The notes beneath the pieces are model-generated. The model was not told the DNA's origin and did not search any database. It saw nothing but the letters and a program-made list of their open reading frames with translations. This document shows positions 44,001 through 52,346 of a DNA stretch of 64,000 bases, one piece after another; position 1 is the first letter of the stretch; every line of letters starts with the position of its first letter. The stretch is from Vallitalea guaymasensis (GTDB lineage: Bacteria; Bacillota; Clostridia; Lachnospirales; Vallitaleaceae): positions 3,906,001-3,970,000 of the forward strand of contig NZ_CP058561.1 in assembly GCF_018141425.1 (NCBI RefSeq), read 5' to 3'. The position numbers were made by a program, and so were the translations under genes.

Positions 44001-44365
44001 CACCATGCTATTTGGTAGATAGAGACGGTAAAACATCTAATATTGAATCCGACTATTATAGAGTTCCATTCAAATCAATCAAAATATTAGTTGATAATGA
44101 TTCCGCAAGTGCATCTGAATTACTAGCACTAGGGCTTAAAAAGTTCTTAGGCAATGTACAGATATTAGGAAAAACAACTTACGGAAAAGGTGTAGGACAG
44201 CAAATATACGTAGACAATAACGGCGAATTCGTACTATACCTAGTAAGCTTCTACTGGAATATCCTAGAAGAAAACATCAATGATGTAGGAATTACACCAG
44301 ATATAATTGTTGAAGGAACTGAGTTAGAAGACTTCCTAAAAGTAATAAAAGCCGAACAAAACTAA
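41069..44365 (+). CDS. secreted multidomain protein: propeller-like, TPR, S41 peptidase
   Basis: The start is ATG 41069, which gives a classical signal peptide (KKKVCTSIVTSILLIFLLGFSI, cleavage near NAEE); an upstream TTG-type frame start is unlikely. The mature protein of about 1075 residues has an N-terminal repeat region of DUF5050/beta-propeller style (repeated GLNILDGVIYGYIN-type strands, about 40-330), a middle domain, TPR repeats (about 585-830, e.g. YEQAIKYSDIALKLHSKAIYAYGQKA), and a C-terminal S41 (tail-specific protease) domain. The latter contains LIIDLRGNGGG, DSASASELLALGLK with the catalytic Ser, and KTTYGKGVGQ with the Lys. The combination of propeller, TPR and S41 is uncommon. 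A perfect palindromic terminator follows. Confidence 0.85.
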   Translation: MKKKVCTSIVTSILLIFLLGFSINAEENTTVSPVGRLGNTSMNAINYSRLAYENGAIYTCVERDNNYALYKYTLDSGVTKKITDNNIYGLNILDGVIYGYINYADDEENKSGIYKIDTNNDNKPTLLYETEDIYNLLVVEDIIYFLKDNEYNDTSFWSVKVDGSDARSITDKQIISFTVYKDEVYILSNDGLQKMIITEDKIAYTDISKKLDTKYNSKFTIMDDYIYIMANGYNDNKQAGIYKISLDKGNKAELIQDTVEAYEFDVTKDYIIYLNSYDEVVRVPLNGEEKEKIFQAYEVIQLSCLEDSIYLLTYENIDDTFNDQLWKIDLDGSNENMIYPGFDKDYNKIKDILTKTTKVMNNLKRYDMKVSIVDDRKDEEVVNTYNLDYSIDLVNKIISEKYNLKSKSEDNKPTNHYYSEWADDKLIYISEDNSPWRFVQHDELEEATEKDLFDIYNFIDNGCDLSSKLKLTEDSKQYILQGKSSFSRQFDKFEDNYWLHFWTSDFYDLDTFDYSIYINKSNYKIEKVVIEHKEYDVDNEITREFKLEMVNKFNLTNKLVIPNSIFESLKKLQQATTYLEKAKKAMEEEKYEQAIKYSDIALKLHSKAIYAYGQKAYAYYMQGKQEEALEQLEMFLEQRLNEDSNGVYFLLAEIYNEQADYESASKCIYRIDWSTLDSEEDLDRYINYLLIASKTFIGSKDNEEALSYVNEALLLDENNNLAKSHKMAILLNETKYDELLEYTNEQLENEDLQDQRYIYYYKGKSNLMLDNRDEAIKAYKKALRCKEEIIADSALYFDMGLYYTLVGKYNVARIYSNKIDKEYNIYKLILDMAIEESEKPISVKVGEFVLDNYLYLNNTDVTSLTKEFMKNDNATLDDINDYIESIKQDDDKFTFFYKVEKNEEGESEEEVTYKQIDDSTEYIKVSSFLNQTSSKFINYIEGIEKPYKKTLIIDLRGNGGGLISAATEMLDVLLPDCSPCYLVDRDGKTSNIESDYYRVPFKSIKILVDNDSASASELLALGLKKFLGNVQILGKTTYGKGVGQQIYVDNNGEFVLYLVSFYWNILEENINDVGITPDIIVEGTELEDFLKVIKAEQN

Positions 44366-44381
44366 ATTTAATGAGTAAATA

Positions 44382-44411
44382 AAGGCTCTACTAGAATTCT
44401 AGTAGAGCCTT
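44382..44411 (+). terminator. perfect 30-base palindromic terminator
   Basis: Two perfect 15-base arms (44382-44396 and 44397-44411) follow the S41 gene by 16 bases. The T-tract after it is weak, but position and stability suggest transcription termination. Confidence 0.7.
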
Positions 44412-44476
44412 AGTCTTTAGCATTATTTACTAAATCAGTCACTTTAATTGAATTAATATCTGCGGTATTTATAAAG

Positions 44477-44603
44477 AGTGTAAATAGTATAGGGGAATAT
44501 GAAGCAGTGAGCCATGGACGGCGAACTCAGCCTTTTAAACACGGACGTTTAACTGGCTGACGTAATATTCCCCTATACTATTGGAACGACTGTGAGCTAC
44601 ACT
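44477..44603. ncRNA. palindromic structured RNA-like element, unknown family
   Basis: Between two convergent genes lies a compact foldable element. A perfect 18-bp stem (44483-44500 with 44565-44582) encloses a 64-base interior with two small hairpins: GCC-ATGGAC-GGC (about 44511-44522) and TTTAAAC/GTTTAA around ACGGAC (about 44534-44552), itself inside a TCAGCC/GGCTGA stem. An outer 6-bp stem (44477-44482 with 44598-44603) encloses the whole with a 15-base bulge. Both inner hexaloops fit ANGGAN on the plus strand, the form bound by CsrA-type proteins. I see no promoter or T-run of its own. It could be a small RNA, a mobile palindromic unit, or a structured 3' region. I do not recognise a named RNA family. 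Confidence 0.5.
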
Positions 44604-44614
44604 ATTCGCCATCA

Positions 44615-45631
44615 CTATTGAATAATTTTATTAACATTCTTAATTAATATAGATATCTTTCCATCAGGATTAGTCACAAATTCAATATTATTAGGATCAT
44701 TATATAATTCCATAGGAATCTTTAATTCAATACCATTATCGGTTTTAATCCTTTGCTTCTCAAATGAACGAGTAATAGTTTTTTCAGAAAGGGTAACTAC
44801 TGGTTCTTCAAGCCCTTTTTTCTCTAGATTCTCAATAAACTCTTTTTTTACTTCTATATTATTCTTAAATACATCATCCGCAAATTTATCCAGATTGATT
44901 TCTCCTGTTTCTTCAATATTATTATATAGTTCTTGTTTGATTTCCATTTTCTTTTCAACATCTTCATCAAAATACTTCTTGCTGATTGAATCAGTTGCTT
45001 TTTTGACAATGTTATATTGTTCTTTTGAAGATAGGGTAGTCTTACATCTTAATAAATGCATGGATAAATAATATTCTTTGTTTCCATCTATCTCATATTT
45101 CTTTTCAAGTACTTTTAAGTCTAAATTGGATAAATCTATAATTACTGCTTCGTTAATCTTTTGTCCCATATTAGGAAGTGTAGTCCTATGTCTTATGATA
45201 CTATTGATATTAGACTCATTTTCTACCTCTGTATAATGAATAAATGAATTAGTATAATTTAGTTTTAATAATGCCAAATATCTATTACTTCTACATGAAA
45301 AATTGATTATAGCCAAATCTGCTGAAGGTATATCAAGATTAGAAGACATAATAGAGAACAACTGATTAGCTATATTAATTGACATATCAATGAATTTATC
45401 TTCTGCTGATGCAAATTCTTTAACATATGTATATACCATATTATAATCTGTGTTGAATTCACAGTTTTTTATACTGTCATCATTAAGAGTTTTTACTATA
45501 TGATTTGCAAAAAATTCTTTTATTTCATAATTACTTTCCATTTCATCCATAGAAATCACTGGAACGCTTAGATTAGTATCAAGTATATGTACAATCATAT
45601 TTGATATATTAATTTCTTCTATACTATACAT
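44615..45631 (-). CDS. nucleoid-associated protein, NdpA/YejK-like
   Basis: The start is taken at ATG 45631 with GGAGATATT before it; the longer frame upstream encodes an unlikely hydrophobic stretch and runs through a terminator. The 338-residue product has an N-terminal SNMIVHILDTNLSVPVISMDEME and the FADDVFKNN/EFIENLEKKGL region of the NdpA (37-kDa nucleoid-associated) family. Members in enterobacteria are nucleoid proteins; in Firmicutes the role is less clear and some copies sit near prophages or defence genes, which are not seen here. It stands as a single gene. Confidence 0.75.
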   Translation of the reverse strand: MYSIEEINISNMIVHILDTNLSVPVISMDEMESNYEIKEFFANHIVKTLNDDSIKNCEFNTDYNMVYTYVKEFASAEDKFIDMSINIANQLFSIMSSNLDIPSADLAIINFSCRSNRYLALLKLNYTNSFIHYTEVENESNINSIIRHRTTLPNMGQKINEAVIIDLSNLDLKVLEKKYEIDGNKEYYLSMHLLRCKTTLSSKEQYNIVKKATDSISKKYFDEDVEKKMEIKQELYNNIEETGEINLDKFADDVFKNNIEVKKEFIENLEKKGLEEPVVTLSEKTITRSFEKQRIKTDNGIELKIPMELYNDPNNIEFVTNPDGKISILIKNVNKIIQ

Positions 45632-45745
45632 AATATCTCCTTTGTTTTTCTTATTGAGAAGTACTATTTTAAACACATGAAGTATAATATTTTCACATGC
45701 AGTAATGAACATTCTTAGATATTTAATTATAATATATAATAAAAA

Positions 45746-45779
45746 TAAGTCAATGAATATATGAATATCCATTGACTTA
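45746..45779 (-). terminator. terminator of the minus-strand ABC operon
   Basis: A 10-bp stem (45746-45755 with 45770-45779) is followed, on the minus strand, by a run of five T and more A/T. It lies 25 bases after the permease stop. Confidence 0.8.
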
Positions 45780-45803
45780 TAAGTTCTTACTTTAATATAT
45801 TTT

Positions 45804-47243
45804 TTATTCTGTCTTAATAGCTTCAAGTGCACTAAGTTTCATTGCCTTACGTGCAGGTAGATAACCTGATATAAGACCAATCAATGATGTGAAAGCCATA
45901 GCAGATACAATTAGCCAAGAAGGCATTATAAAAATATCTGGATTAGCTTCACCTGTTTCATAAATATGTAAGAAATTCAACAATGCAGTATTTTGCATAT
46001 TATTGAGTAGAATGGATATACCAATGCTTATTGATATTCCTAGTATCCCACCTAATAAACCTATAGTAGCTGATTCAAAGAGGAATAATTTTTTAATATC
46101 TTTTATGGATGATCCAATAACTTTCATTACACCAATTTCTTTTCTTCTCTCATATATTGCCATAACCATTGTATTAGTGATACCAATAGCTGCAACTAAT
46201 AATGAGATACCTCCAATAGCTCCGAAAACCATTTTGATAGTATTACTCATGGATTCTTGCTGTTTGAATGCATTGGCGTCACTTCTAGCAGTAAAGCCTA
46301 GTTTTTGAATTTCTTCTTGAACTTTTTCAAGATTTTTACGTTTTGGTACATATACTAACACCTTTTCGTATCCATCTTTTTTAGGTCTTCTACCATCAGT
46401 ATCACGATAACCAGTCATCTTATCATATTTATCTTTTAATTCAGTTAATTGGTTTATTTCCATATAAGCACACTCGTTTTTTTGCCAACCCGCGTGTTCT
46501 GATAACTGTCCTACGGCTTTAACAGTCATTGGTCTTACTGGTTTTTGTTCTTCTTCATTACCATAACGACTATATCTGTCATCACGTCCATAATTCCTGT
46601 CAAAACTCATAGTTATTTTGCTTTCTAATGGTTTGAAAGTAGGAGGTTTTCTTTCTCCAGTTTCTGGATCAAACATAGATTGCCACCTATCTTCACGATT
46701 ATTTGGATTATAGAATCTATATAATAGCTCATATCCAATAATAAATGATTTAGTATCTTCAGCAGTTAGCATACGCCCTTCACCAAGCTCTAATCCATAT
46801 TTATCCATAAATTCTAGAGTCATACCTTTAATCTCAACATAATTATTTATTAATTTTTTTGACTTCATGACTACAGTATGTTCTATAATAGGAGTAACAG
46901 CTTCTACACCATCAATTTGTTCAATTATTGCAAGATCACTATTTTCAATTTTTTGCTTTTTATTTTTAGCATTACTATCATTTGATGGATAAGCGTCCAT
47001 TACAACCATACCACCGCCATAGTATTCGTTACCACCGCCACCTGCAGGGTATACTTCTACGATGTCTATACTTCCCCACTGACTCATCTGTTTTTCCATA
47101 TTTTTCTGCATCCCCAAACCAAGGGAGACCATCAACACAATGGATATAGTACCTATTATAATACCTAGAGTAGTAAGAAAGGTTCTAAGTTTTCTTCTAA
47201 ATAAATTCTTAAGTCCCATTCTTATTAAATCTATTTTATTCAT
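45804..47243 (-). CDS. MacB/FtsX-type ABC transporter permease
   Basis: This 479-residue permease has an N-terminal helix after a basic start (RMGLKNLFRRKLRTFLTTLGIIIGTISIV), a large extracellular domain, and three C-terminal helices of the FtsX fold (VFGAIGGISLLVAAIGITNTM, ending with PARKAMKLSALEAIKTE). This is the MacB_PCD-FtsX layout. The extracellular part begins with an odd Gly/Tyr-rich stretch (GGGGNEYYGGG). It overlaps the upstream surface-protein gene by eight bases and pairs with the ATPase at the head of the operon. Such systems work by mechanotransmission on envelope proteins or export of peptides, not by classical import. Confidence 0.88.
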   Translation of the reverse strand: MNKIDLIRMGLKNLFRRKLRTFLTTLGIIIGTISIVLMVSLGLGMQKNMEKQMSQWGSIDIVEVYPAGGGGNEYYGGGMVVMDAYPSNDSNAKNKKQKIENSDLAIIEQIDGVEAVTPIIEHTVVMKSKKLINNYVEIKGMTLEFMDKYGLELGEGRMLTAEDTKSFIIGYELLYRFYNPNNREDRWQSMFDPETGERKPPTFKPLESKITMSFDRNYGRDDRYSRYGNEEEQKPVRPMTVKAVGQLSEHAGWQKNECAYMEINQLTELKDKYDKMTGYRDTDGRRPKKDGYEKVLVYVPKRKNLEKVQEEIQKLGFTARSDANAFKQQESMSNTIKMVFGAIGGISLLVAAIGITNTMVMAIYERRKEIGVMKVIGSSIKDIKKLFLFESATIGLLGGILGISISIGISILLNNMQNTALLNFLHIYETGEANPDIFIMPSWLIVSAMAFTSLIGLISGYLPARKAMKLSALEAIKTE

Positions 47244-49662
47244 CGAAGTTCATTTCCTTCTTTTTCTTAATTTTTCTTCTTACTATAATAATAGTTACTA
47301 TTACTGCTACAGCGGCTACAGAAGATATAATAATAATTAATGTCTTATTTGATTTCTTTTCTTGACCAGGCATTTTATCAAATTCTCCCATGTCCATGCC
47401 CATATCTCCTTCTGATGGACCGAAATCCATTGCTTGACCTACTGTCTTGAACTCTTTTCTTACTTCTTCTTCTTTACCATCTGGTTTTGTATAAGTGAAA
47501 ATTAAAGCACCAGTAATTTCGCCTTCTTCATCAACCCATATTTCATTACTGTAATAAGTACTTCTACCAGTCTCTAGATTACCTATATAATTCCTGCTAT
47601 TAGTACTACTGAATCCTTCTACTCTGACAGTAAAATTATCAAGTGAAGTTCTACCAGTATTACTTATATCAAATTCTAGGTCTGTTTGATTACCCACAAT
47701 CATTGTTTCTGGTATTTTAATGTCACTAGTAATAAAACTGGACGGTTGAATTACAGTTACAGGAATAGCATCTTTAATTGTTTCAGTAAGTAATTTTTCA
47801 TCGCTTTCATATTCATAGTAAATATCAAGTTTTAGGTTATGTACCTTTGATGCAGCAAATGGTATTGTAAATATTTTTAATTGCTTTTCAATTGATTGAC
47901 CAGGAGCAATTTCTTTAATAAAGAAAGTACTACTTGATTCAACTGGAGTAAATACGCTACCTGCTTTTGCTTTATCTGTATCTGAATTTTCTTCAGCACC
48001 CAAAGATACCTTTATGTTTTGTACTTTTTTACTGTCATGTGTATTTTTGAAATATAGTGTAAGGTCAAAATTCTCACCTGCATTAGTTATCTCAGATTGA
48101 GTTGACTCTGAAACAATAGTAAAGTTATCTACAATAATGATTGGCTTACTTGTAGTTCCATCAGCATTTTCTTTCTTAGCTTTTACATAAACACCTACAT
48201 ATTGATTGATAGTTGTAAATGCATCTTCATCTTTACCTTTTATTTCAATGTTAAGTAAATGAGTTTTAGTTTTTGCTTCTTCAGTTGGTTGGAATTTGTA
48301 TGTTAGTTGTTTAGTTGCTCCGACTTCCATTTCATTGATTACTTGTATGTTTTGTGACATTGGTACAATTTCTTCGTCACCTTTTACTGTAACAATAAGG
48401 TCTTCTGCTTTTACTTCACCAGTATTAACAATATCAAAAGATACGTTGAATGGTTGACTCGCATTTATTTGACCTGTTGGAGCTTTGATATTTCTAATAG
48501 CAATATCAGTATTTCCACTGTCTACCATTAAATAGATTTCTTTTTTAACTTCTTTTTCAGCATTAGAACTGTCTTTATATTTAAGATTTACTGTTATTGG
48601 ATAACTTCCTTTTTTCAAATCTGATGATGCGAAAAGGTCAAAAGTTACTGTTTCTCCTTTTGCATCAGGACGTAAGTTACTGATTCTACGACCGTTAACA
48701 CCATCAACGATTGTAAATCCTTTACCTAATCCTTCTAATGTAACATCTAGTGCGCTAACAGTAGATAAACCATAATTATTGTTAACTAAGAAGCTAAGTT
48801 GAACTTTTTGTCCTGCTTTGATTATTTCAGGATCGTTAGTTACTTCTGATAATCTTAAATCAACAGAAGGGAAACCTTTTCTTACTTTTATATATATGTC
48901 TTGTGTTTTTTCTACTTTGTCACCATATAAGTTGAAGTATGTATACTTTAATTGACAACTATATGTCTTAGCAGGTGTTGAATCTTTAACTAAGAAAGAA
49001 TAGTTTAATTCAGCAGTTTCAGTTTTCTTTAATTGCTGTATTTTATCAATTAAACTAATTGTATTTGTTTCATAACTAAAATCTTTATCAGTTGGTGGTA
49101 TAAGTTCAACTGTAATATTTTTAGCTGTGTATGTACCAGCATTCTTTAATTTTAGAGCTAAATCAATATCTGAACCAGCATTAGCAGTAGGTATTTCTTG
49201 ATTTTCTATTACTAATTCTGGAGTGTATTTGCTAGTGTCTGTTGGTGATGATGAACCGCTGTCGCTGTATTTTACCATGTCAACTGTGATCTTATTAATT
49301 GACTGATATGTTGTACCACTGTCGGTATAACTACAAGTTAAAGTAATTGTATTGTTAGTTCCTGAGCACTTCATAGGAATATTAATATTATTTTGGTAAT
49401 TTATTATTAACCCTTGATTTCTAACTACAAAACTACCTGGGTCAATTTGAATTTTTTTGTCAGTTGCTGTTCCAGGAATACTACCAGAAAAAGTAACATT
49501 TAAGTCAAATTCTGTTCCTTCACTAATTGTTTTACCACCTGTAGAAAATGATTGTACTAAGATGTCATTTTTTATTACCGGTGTATCAGCGGCAGATACA
49601 TCAACCCCCATCACATTCAAGCTAATCACAAGCGCACACATATATACTAAAAATTTCTTCAT
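47236..49662 (-). CDS. surface-anchored CARDB/COG1361-like repeat protein
   Basis: This 808-residue protein has a signal peptide (KKFLVYMCALVISLNVMGV, cleavage after SAA), several tandem beta-sandwich repeats of the CARDB/NEW3 kind (for example QKVQLSFLVNNNYG, QPFNVSFDIVNTGEVKAEDL and TDLEFDISNTGRTSLDNFTV), and a C-terminal membrane helix followed by a basic tail (RRKIKKKKEMN). It is therefore exposed on the outside and anchored at the C-terminus. It sits between the ATPase and permease genes, so it is most likely the extracytoplasmic partner of this ABC system, the place taken by MacA in Gram-negatives. Confidence 0.8.
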   Translation of the reverse strand: MKKFLVYMCALVISLNVMGVDVSAADTPVIKNDILVQSFSTGGKTISEGTEFDLNVTFSGSIPGTATDKKIQIDPGSFVVRNQGLIINYQNNINIPMKCSGTNNTITLTCSYTDSGTTYQSINKITVDMVKYSDSGSSSPTDTSKYTPELVIENQEIPTANAGSDIDLALKLKNAGTYTAKNITVELIPPTDKDFSYETNTISLIDKIQQLKKTETAELNYSFLVKDSTPAKTYSCQLKYTYFNLYGDKVEKTQDIYIKVRKGFPSVDLRLSEVTNDPEIIKAGQKVQLSFLVNNNYGLSTVSALDVTLEGLGKGFTIVDGVNGRRISNLRPDAKGETVTFDLFASSDLKKGSYPITVNLKYKDSSNAEKEVKKEIYLMVDSGNTDIAIRNIKAPTGQINASQPFNVSFDIVNTGEVKAEDLIVTVKGDEEIVPMSQNIQVINEMEVGATKQLTYKFQPTEEAKTKTHLLNIEIKGKDEDAFTTINQYVGVYVKAKKENADGTTSKPIIIVDNFTIVSESTQSEITNAGENFDLTLYFKNTHDSKKVQNIKVSLGAEENSDTDKAKAGSVFTPVESSSTFFIKEIAPGQSIEKQLKIFTIPFAASKVHNLKLDIYYEYESDEKLLTETIKDAIPVTVIQPSSFITSDIKIPETMIVGNQTDLEFDISNTGRTSLDNFTVRVEGFSSTNSRNYIGNLETGRSTYYSNEIWVDEEGEITGALIFTYTKPDGKEEEVRKEFKTVGQAMDFGPSEGDMGMDMGEFDKMPGQEKKSNKTLIIIISSVAAVAVIVTIIIVRRKIKKKKEMNFDE

Positions 49663-49669
49663 TTTTTCA

Positions 49670-50389
49670 TTAAGCCTCCTGTTTACTTTCTATTTCATTT
49701 TTATCAATACTATCTATCGATTCTATAAGTCCATCACGTACATGAATAACACGGTTTGCATATACGGAAGTTTCTACGTCGTGGGTTACGATTATAAGTG
49801 TTTGATTATTTTCCTTAGCAATATTCGTAATCAGTTCCATGACTTCCATAGTTGTCTTGGTATCTAGATTTCCTGTAGGCTCATCGGCAAATACTATCTC
49901 AGGTGTTCCTACAAAAGCTCTTGCAATACTTACTCTCTGTTGCTGACCTCCACTCATTTGTGAAGGTTTATGATGAAGTCTATCACCTAGACCTACGGCT
50001 GTAAGCATTCGCTTAGCCTCTTTTTCCCTTTTTTTCTTAGGTACACCACCAAATATCATAGGCATAGCCACATTTTCAAGGGCTGTTAAGTTAGGTAATA
50101 AATTGTAAGATTGAAAAACAAAACCTACATTTTTTTGACGGAACTTTGTAACTTGTTTTTCATTCATTTTTTCAATTCGACTACCTTTAATCTTGATTTG
50201 TCCTTTAGTAGGTTTTTCAAGACCAGCAATCATGTTAAGCAGAGTAGATTTTCCAGAACCTGAAGTTCCTAATATACAACAGCATTCGCCTTTCTTAATA
50301 CCCAGGCTGATATTGTCAAGGGCGACAACACGTTCATTACCCATTCGATATACTTTTCTTAGGTTTTTGATTTCAATTAGATCACTCAT
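49670..50389 (-). CDS. ABC transporter ATP-binding protein (MacB/LolD type)
   Basis: This 239-residue ATPase is the first gene of the operon and has AGGAGGAGT before its ATG. Motifs are Walker A GTSGSGKST, Q-loop FVFQSYNLL, signature MSGGQQQRVSIARA, Walker B IVFADEPTGNLD and H-loop VTHDVE. The NLDTKTTMEVMELI region and overall size place it in the LolD/MacB group that pairs with FtsX-type permeases, here the one encoded two genes later. Confidence 0.93.
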   Translation of the reverse strand: MSDLIEIKNLRKVYRMGNERVVALDNISLGIKKGECCCILGTSGSGKSTLLNMIAGLEKPTKGQIKIKGSRIEKMNEKQVTKFRQKNVGFVFQSYNLLPNLTALENVAMPMIFGGVPKKKREKEAKRMLTAVGLGDRLHHKPSQMSGGQQQRVSIARAFVGTPEIVFADEPTGNLDTKTTMEVMELITNIAKENNQTLIIVTHDVETSVYANRVIHVRDGLIESIDSIDKNEIESKQEA

Positions 50390-51047
50390 TATACTCCTCC
50401 TTTCTTACATTATGTTGTTAGTAGTTTTTGAGCTTATATAACCCTATTAATCAGTTTCTTTACATTTTTTAAAAACTTAATTAACTCAAAAACAAGCAGG
50501 TCATTAGTTTAATAATGGTATGGTAATCTTTACTGCCTAAAGAAGAACCTAAATAATAAATAAGATAAATAACATAATATGTATAATTTAGCCATTTATC
50601 CCTTTATTTTCCCTTAAGACTAATCATAAAAAAGTATAGCACTTTTTATATAATATTACTATACATAAAAAAACAGACTATTTATTAATAAAACAAAATG
50701 TTAAATAAAATTAACAATTTTTACCACTATATATTGGTGCTGAGTGTAATGCGGTATACTATATGATGTGGATTTCGACGTTTGACACATTTTTGGCATT
50801 TAAATAAATTAATGAAAAATTAATAATTTATATACGGTTTATGTCGTATGGAGGTAAGGTAATTAACACCTTAAAAATAATTATTGAGGAGAATCAAAAA
50901 GTAACATTATATTTCAATTTTTTTATGATTATATATGATATAATTAATATATACAGCCAATTACTTAAGTAAGATAATTGCCTAGTCAAGCAATTGTTTC
51001 TAGGAGAAAAGAACAGGGGATTTATTATATTAAGGAAGGGTGAAATA
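50390..51047. other. 658-bp AT-rich intergenic region between divergent genes
   Basis: No coding frame with a ribosome site is visible. On the plus strand TTGACA (50782-50787), 17 bp, then TAAATT (50805-50810) is a candidate promoter for the small gene at 51048, giving a long leader of about 240 nt. The leader holds short inverted repeats (an AAGGT/ACCTT hairpin near 50854-50870 and an AATTGC/GCAATT hairpin near 50975-50994). I recognise no riboswitch. The promoter of the minus-strand ABC operon should lie near 50400-50520, but I cannot pick one convincingly. Confidence 0.4.
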
Positions 51048-51500
51048 ATGGGAAAGGTAACTTTATGTACTGATAAATATTTGGACGCTAAACCTATAGT
51101 AGCTTTATTAGAGACAGAATTATTTGAAATTAAACTATTCTATAAAACTGAAGATATCCGTGATTTGAAACCTAAGTATCTAAAATATATGCTTAAGAAT
51201 GATAATATCAACATTATATATGGTTTAATAAAAACTAGAGAAACCCTAGTTAAAAGCTATTTCTTTAAGATTATTGATTGGTTATGTGATAACTACGCTA
51301 TAGATATTAGTGATTATGCCAAATATAAAGTATGTGAAAAAACTTTTTATTTCTCTTATGAGGATATAGTGATTGACTTGGAAAAAACGGGTATACATTG
51401 TAAATATGATTTTGATGAACTATATTTATCAGAGAAAAACTATTGGGATATAATGGATTATATCTATATTGATAAAGGTTATGACCTGAAGAGTGGATAA
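51048..51500 (+). CDS. hypothetical protein, 150 residues
   Basis: The start is ATG 51048 with AAGGAAGGG upstream; a TTG-initiated longer frame at 50994 has no ribosome site. The product is soluble and rich in Tyr, Lys and Asp, starting GKVTLCTDKYLDAKPIVALL and ending DYIYIDKGYDLKSG. I do not recognise a family. It stands alone behind a long leader and 92 bp before tcdA. Confidence 0.65.
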   Translation: MGKVTLCTDKYLDAKPIVALLETELFEIKLFYKTEDIRDLKPKYLKYMLKNDNINIIYGLIKTRETLVKSYFFKIIDWLCDNYAIDISDYAKYKVCEKTFYFSYEDIVIDLEKTGIHCKYDFDELYLSEKNYWDIMDYIYIDKGYDLKSG

Positions 51501-51592
51501 ATATATTAATTGATTTTTATATATATTTAAGTTAAAATTACGATAACAAGATAGATGTATAGAATAAGACTACTTAGACTAGAGGTGTTAAA

Positions 51593-52330
51593 ATGTCACA
51601 TGCATTTTCAAGAACAGAAATGTTGATTGGCAAAGATGGTTTACAAAAGTTAAAAAACAGTAAAGTAGCTGTTTTTGGAGTTGGTGGAGTAGGAACATAT
51701 GTAATAGAGGGATTAGCAAGAAGTGGAATAGGAGAATTGATTCTAATAGATGACGATGATATATGTGTCTCTAATATAAATAGGCAATTACATGCAACCA
51801 CTAGGACTGTAGGACAAGCTAAAGTAGATGTGATGAAGGATAGGATTTTAGATATTAATAATGAAGCAAAAGTTATTACCTACAGAGAATTATATAATTC
51901 TCATAGTGCAGACAGATTATTATCAGATGATTATTCTTATGTAGTAGATGCTATAGATATGGTTTCATCAAAACTTGATTTGATAGAACGATGTAAGAAG
52001 AGAAATATACCGATTATTAGTAGCATGGGAGCAGGTAACAAACTCAACCCTGCCATGTTTGAGGTTGCAGATATATATGAAACGTCAGTATGTCCATTAG
52101 CTAAGGTAATGAGGAAAGAGTTGAGAAACAGGGATATTGACAGTCTTAAGGTGGTTTATTCAAAAGAAAAGCCATTAAAACCTATATTAGTTGATGATGA
52201 TAAAACTGATAGTGAAGAATATGAATCAGCAAAAATAAAAAGACAGACACCAGGGAGTGTTGCATTTGTTCCCTCGGTTGTGGGATTGATTATAGCTTCA
52301 GAGGTAGTGAAAGATTTACTTAATTTCTAG
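51593..52330 (+). CDS. tcdA: tRNA threonylcarbamoyladenosine dehydratase (ThiF/E1-like)
   Basis: This 245-residue protein carries the E1-like ATP-binding fold: VAVFGVGGVGTYVIEGLARSG, LIDDDDICVSNINRQLHA and DAIDMVSSKLDL. TcdA (CsdL) dehydrates t6A37 in tRNAs to the cyclic form ct6A. The pattern ISSMGAGNKLNPAMFEVADI and the C-terminal RQTPGSVAFVPSVVGL are characteristic of TcdA rather than ThiF or MoeB. It is followed 16 bp later by hydE. Confidence 0.9.
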   Translation: MSHAFSRTEMLIGKDGLQKLKNSKVAVFGVGGVGTYVIEGLARSGIGELILIDDDDICVSNINRQLHATTRTVGQAKVDVMKDRILDINNEAKVITYRELYNSHSADRLLSDDYSYVVDAIDMVSSKLDLIERCKKRNIPIISSMGAGNKLNPAMFEVADIYETSVCPLAKVMRKELRNRDIDSLKVVYSKEKPLKPILVDDDKTDSEEYESAKIKRQTPGSVAFVPSVVGLIIASEVVKDLLNF

Positions 52331-52346
52331 CATAAAGGAGATTGCC

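Noticed and set aside
45632-45832. N-terminal extension of the NdpA-like gene
   Set aside because: It overlaps the terminator of the upstream operon and encodes a random hydrophobic stretch; ATG 45631 has a good ribosome site.
46003-46308. Plus-strand open frames inside the minus-strand ABC operon (also 47140-47340 and 49457-49867)
   Set aside because: They are antisense shadows of well-supported genes, without ribosome sites or recognisable domains.
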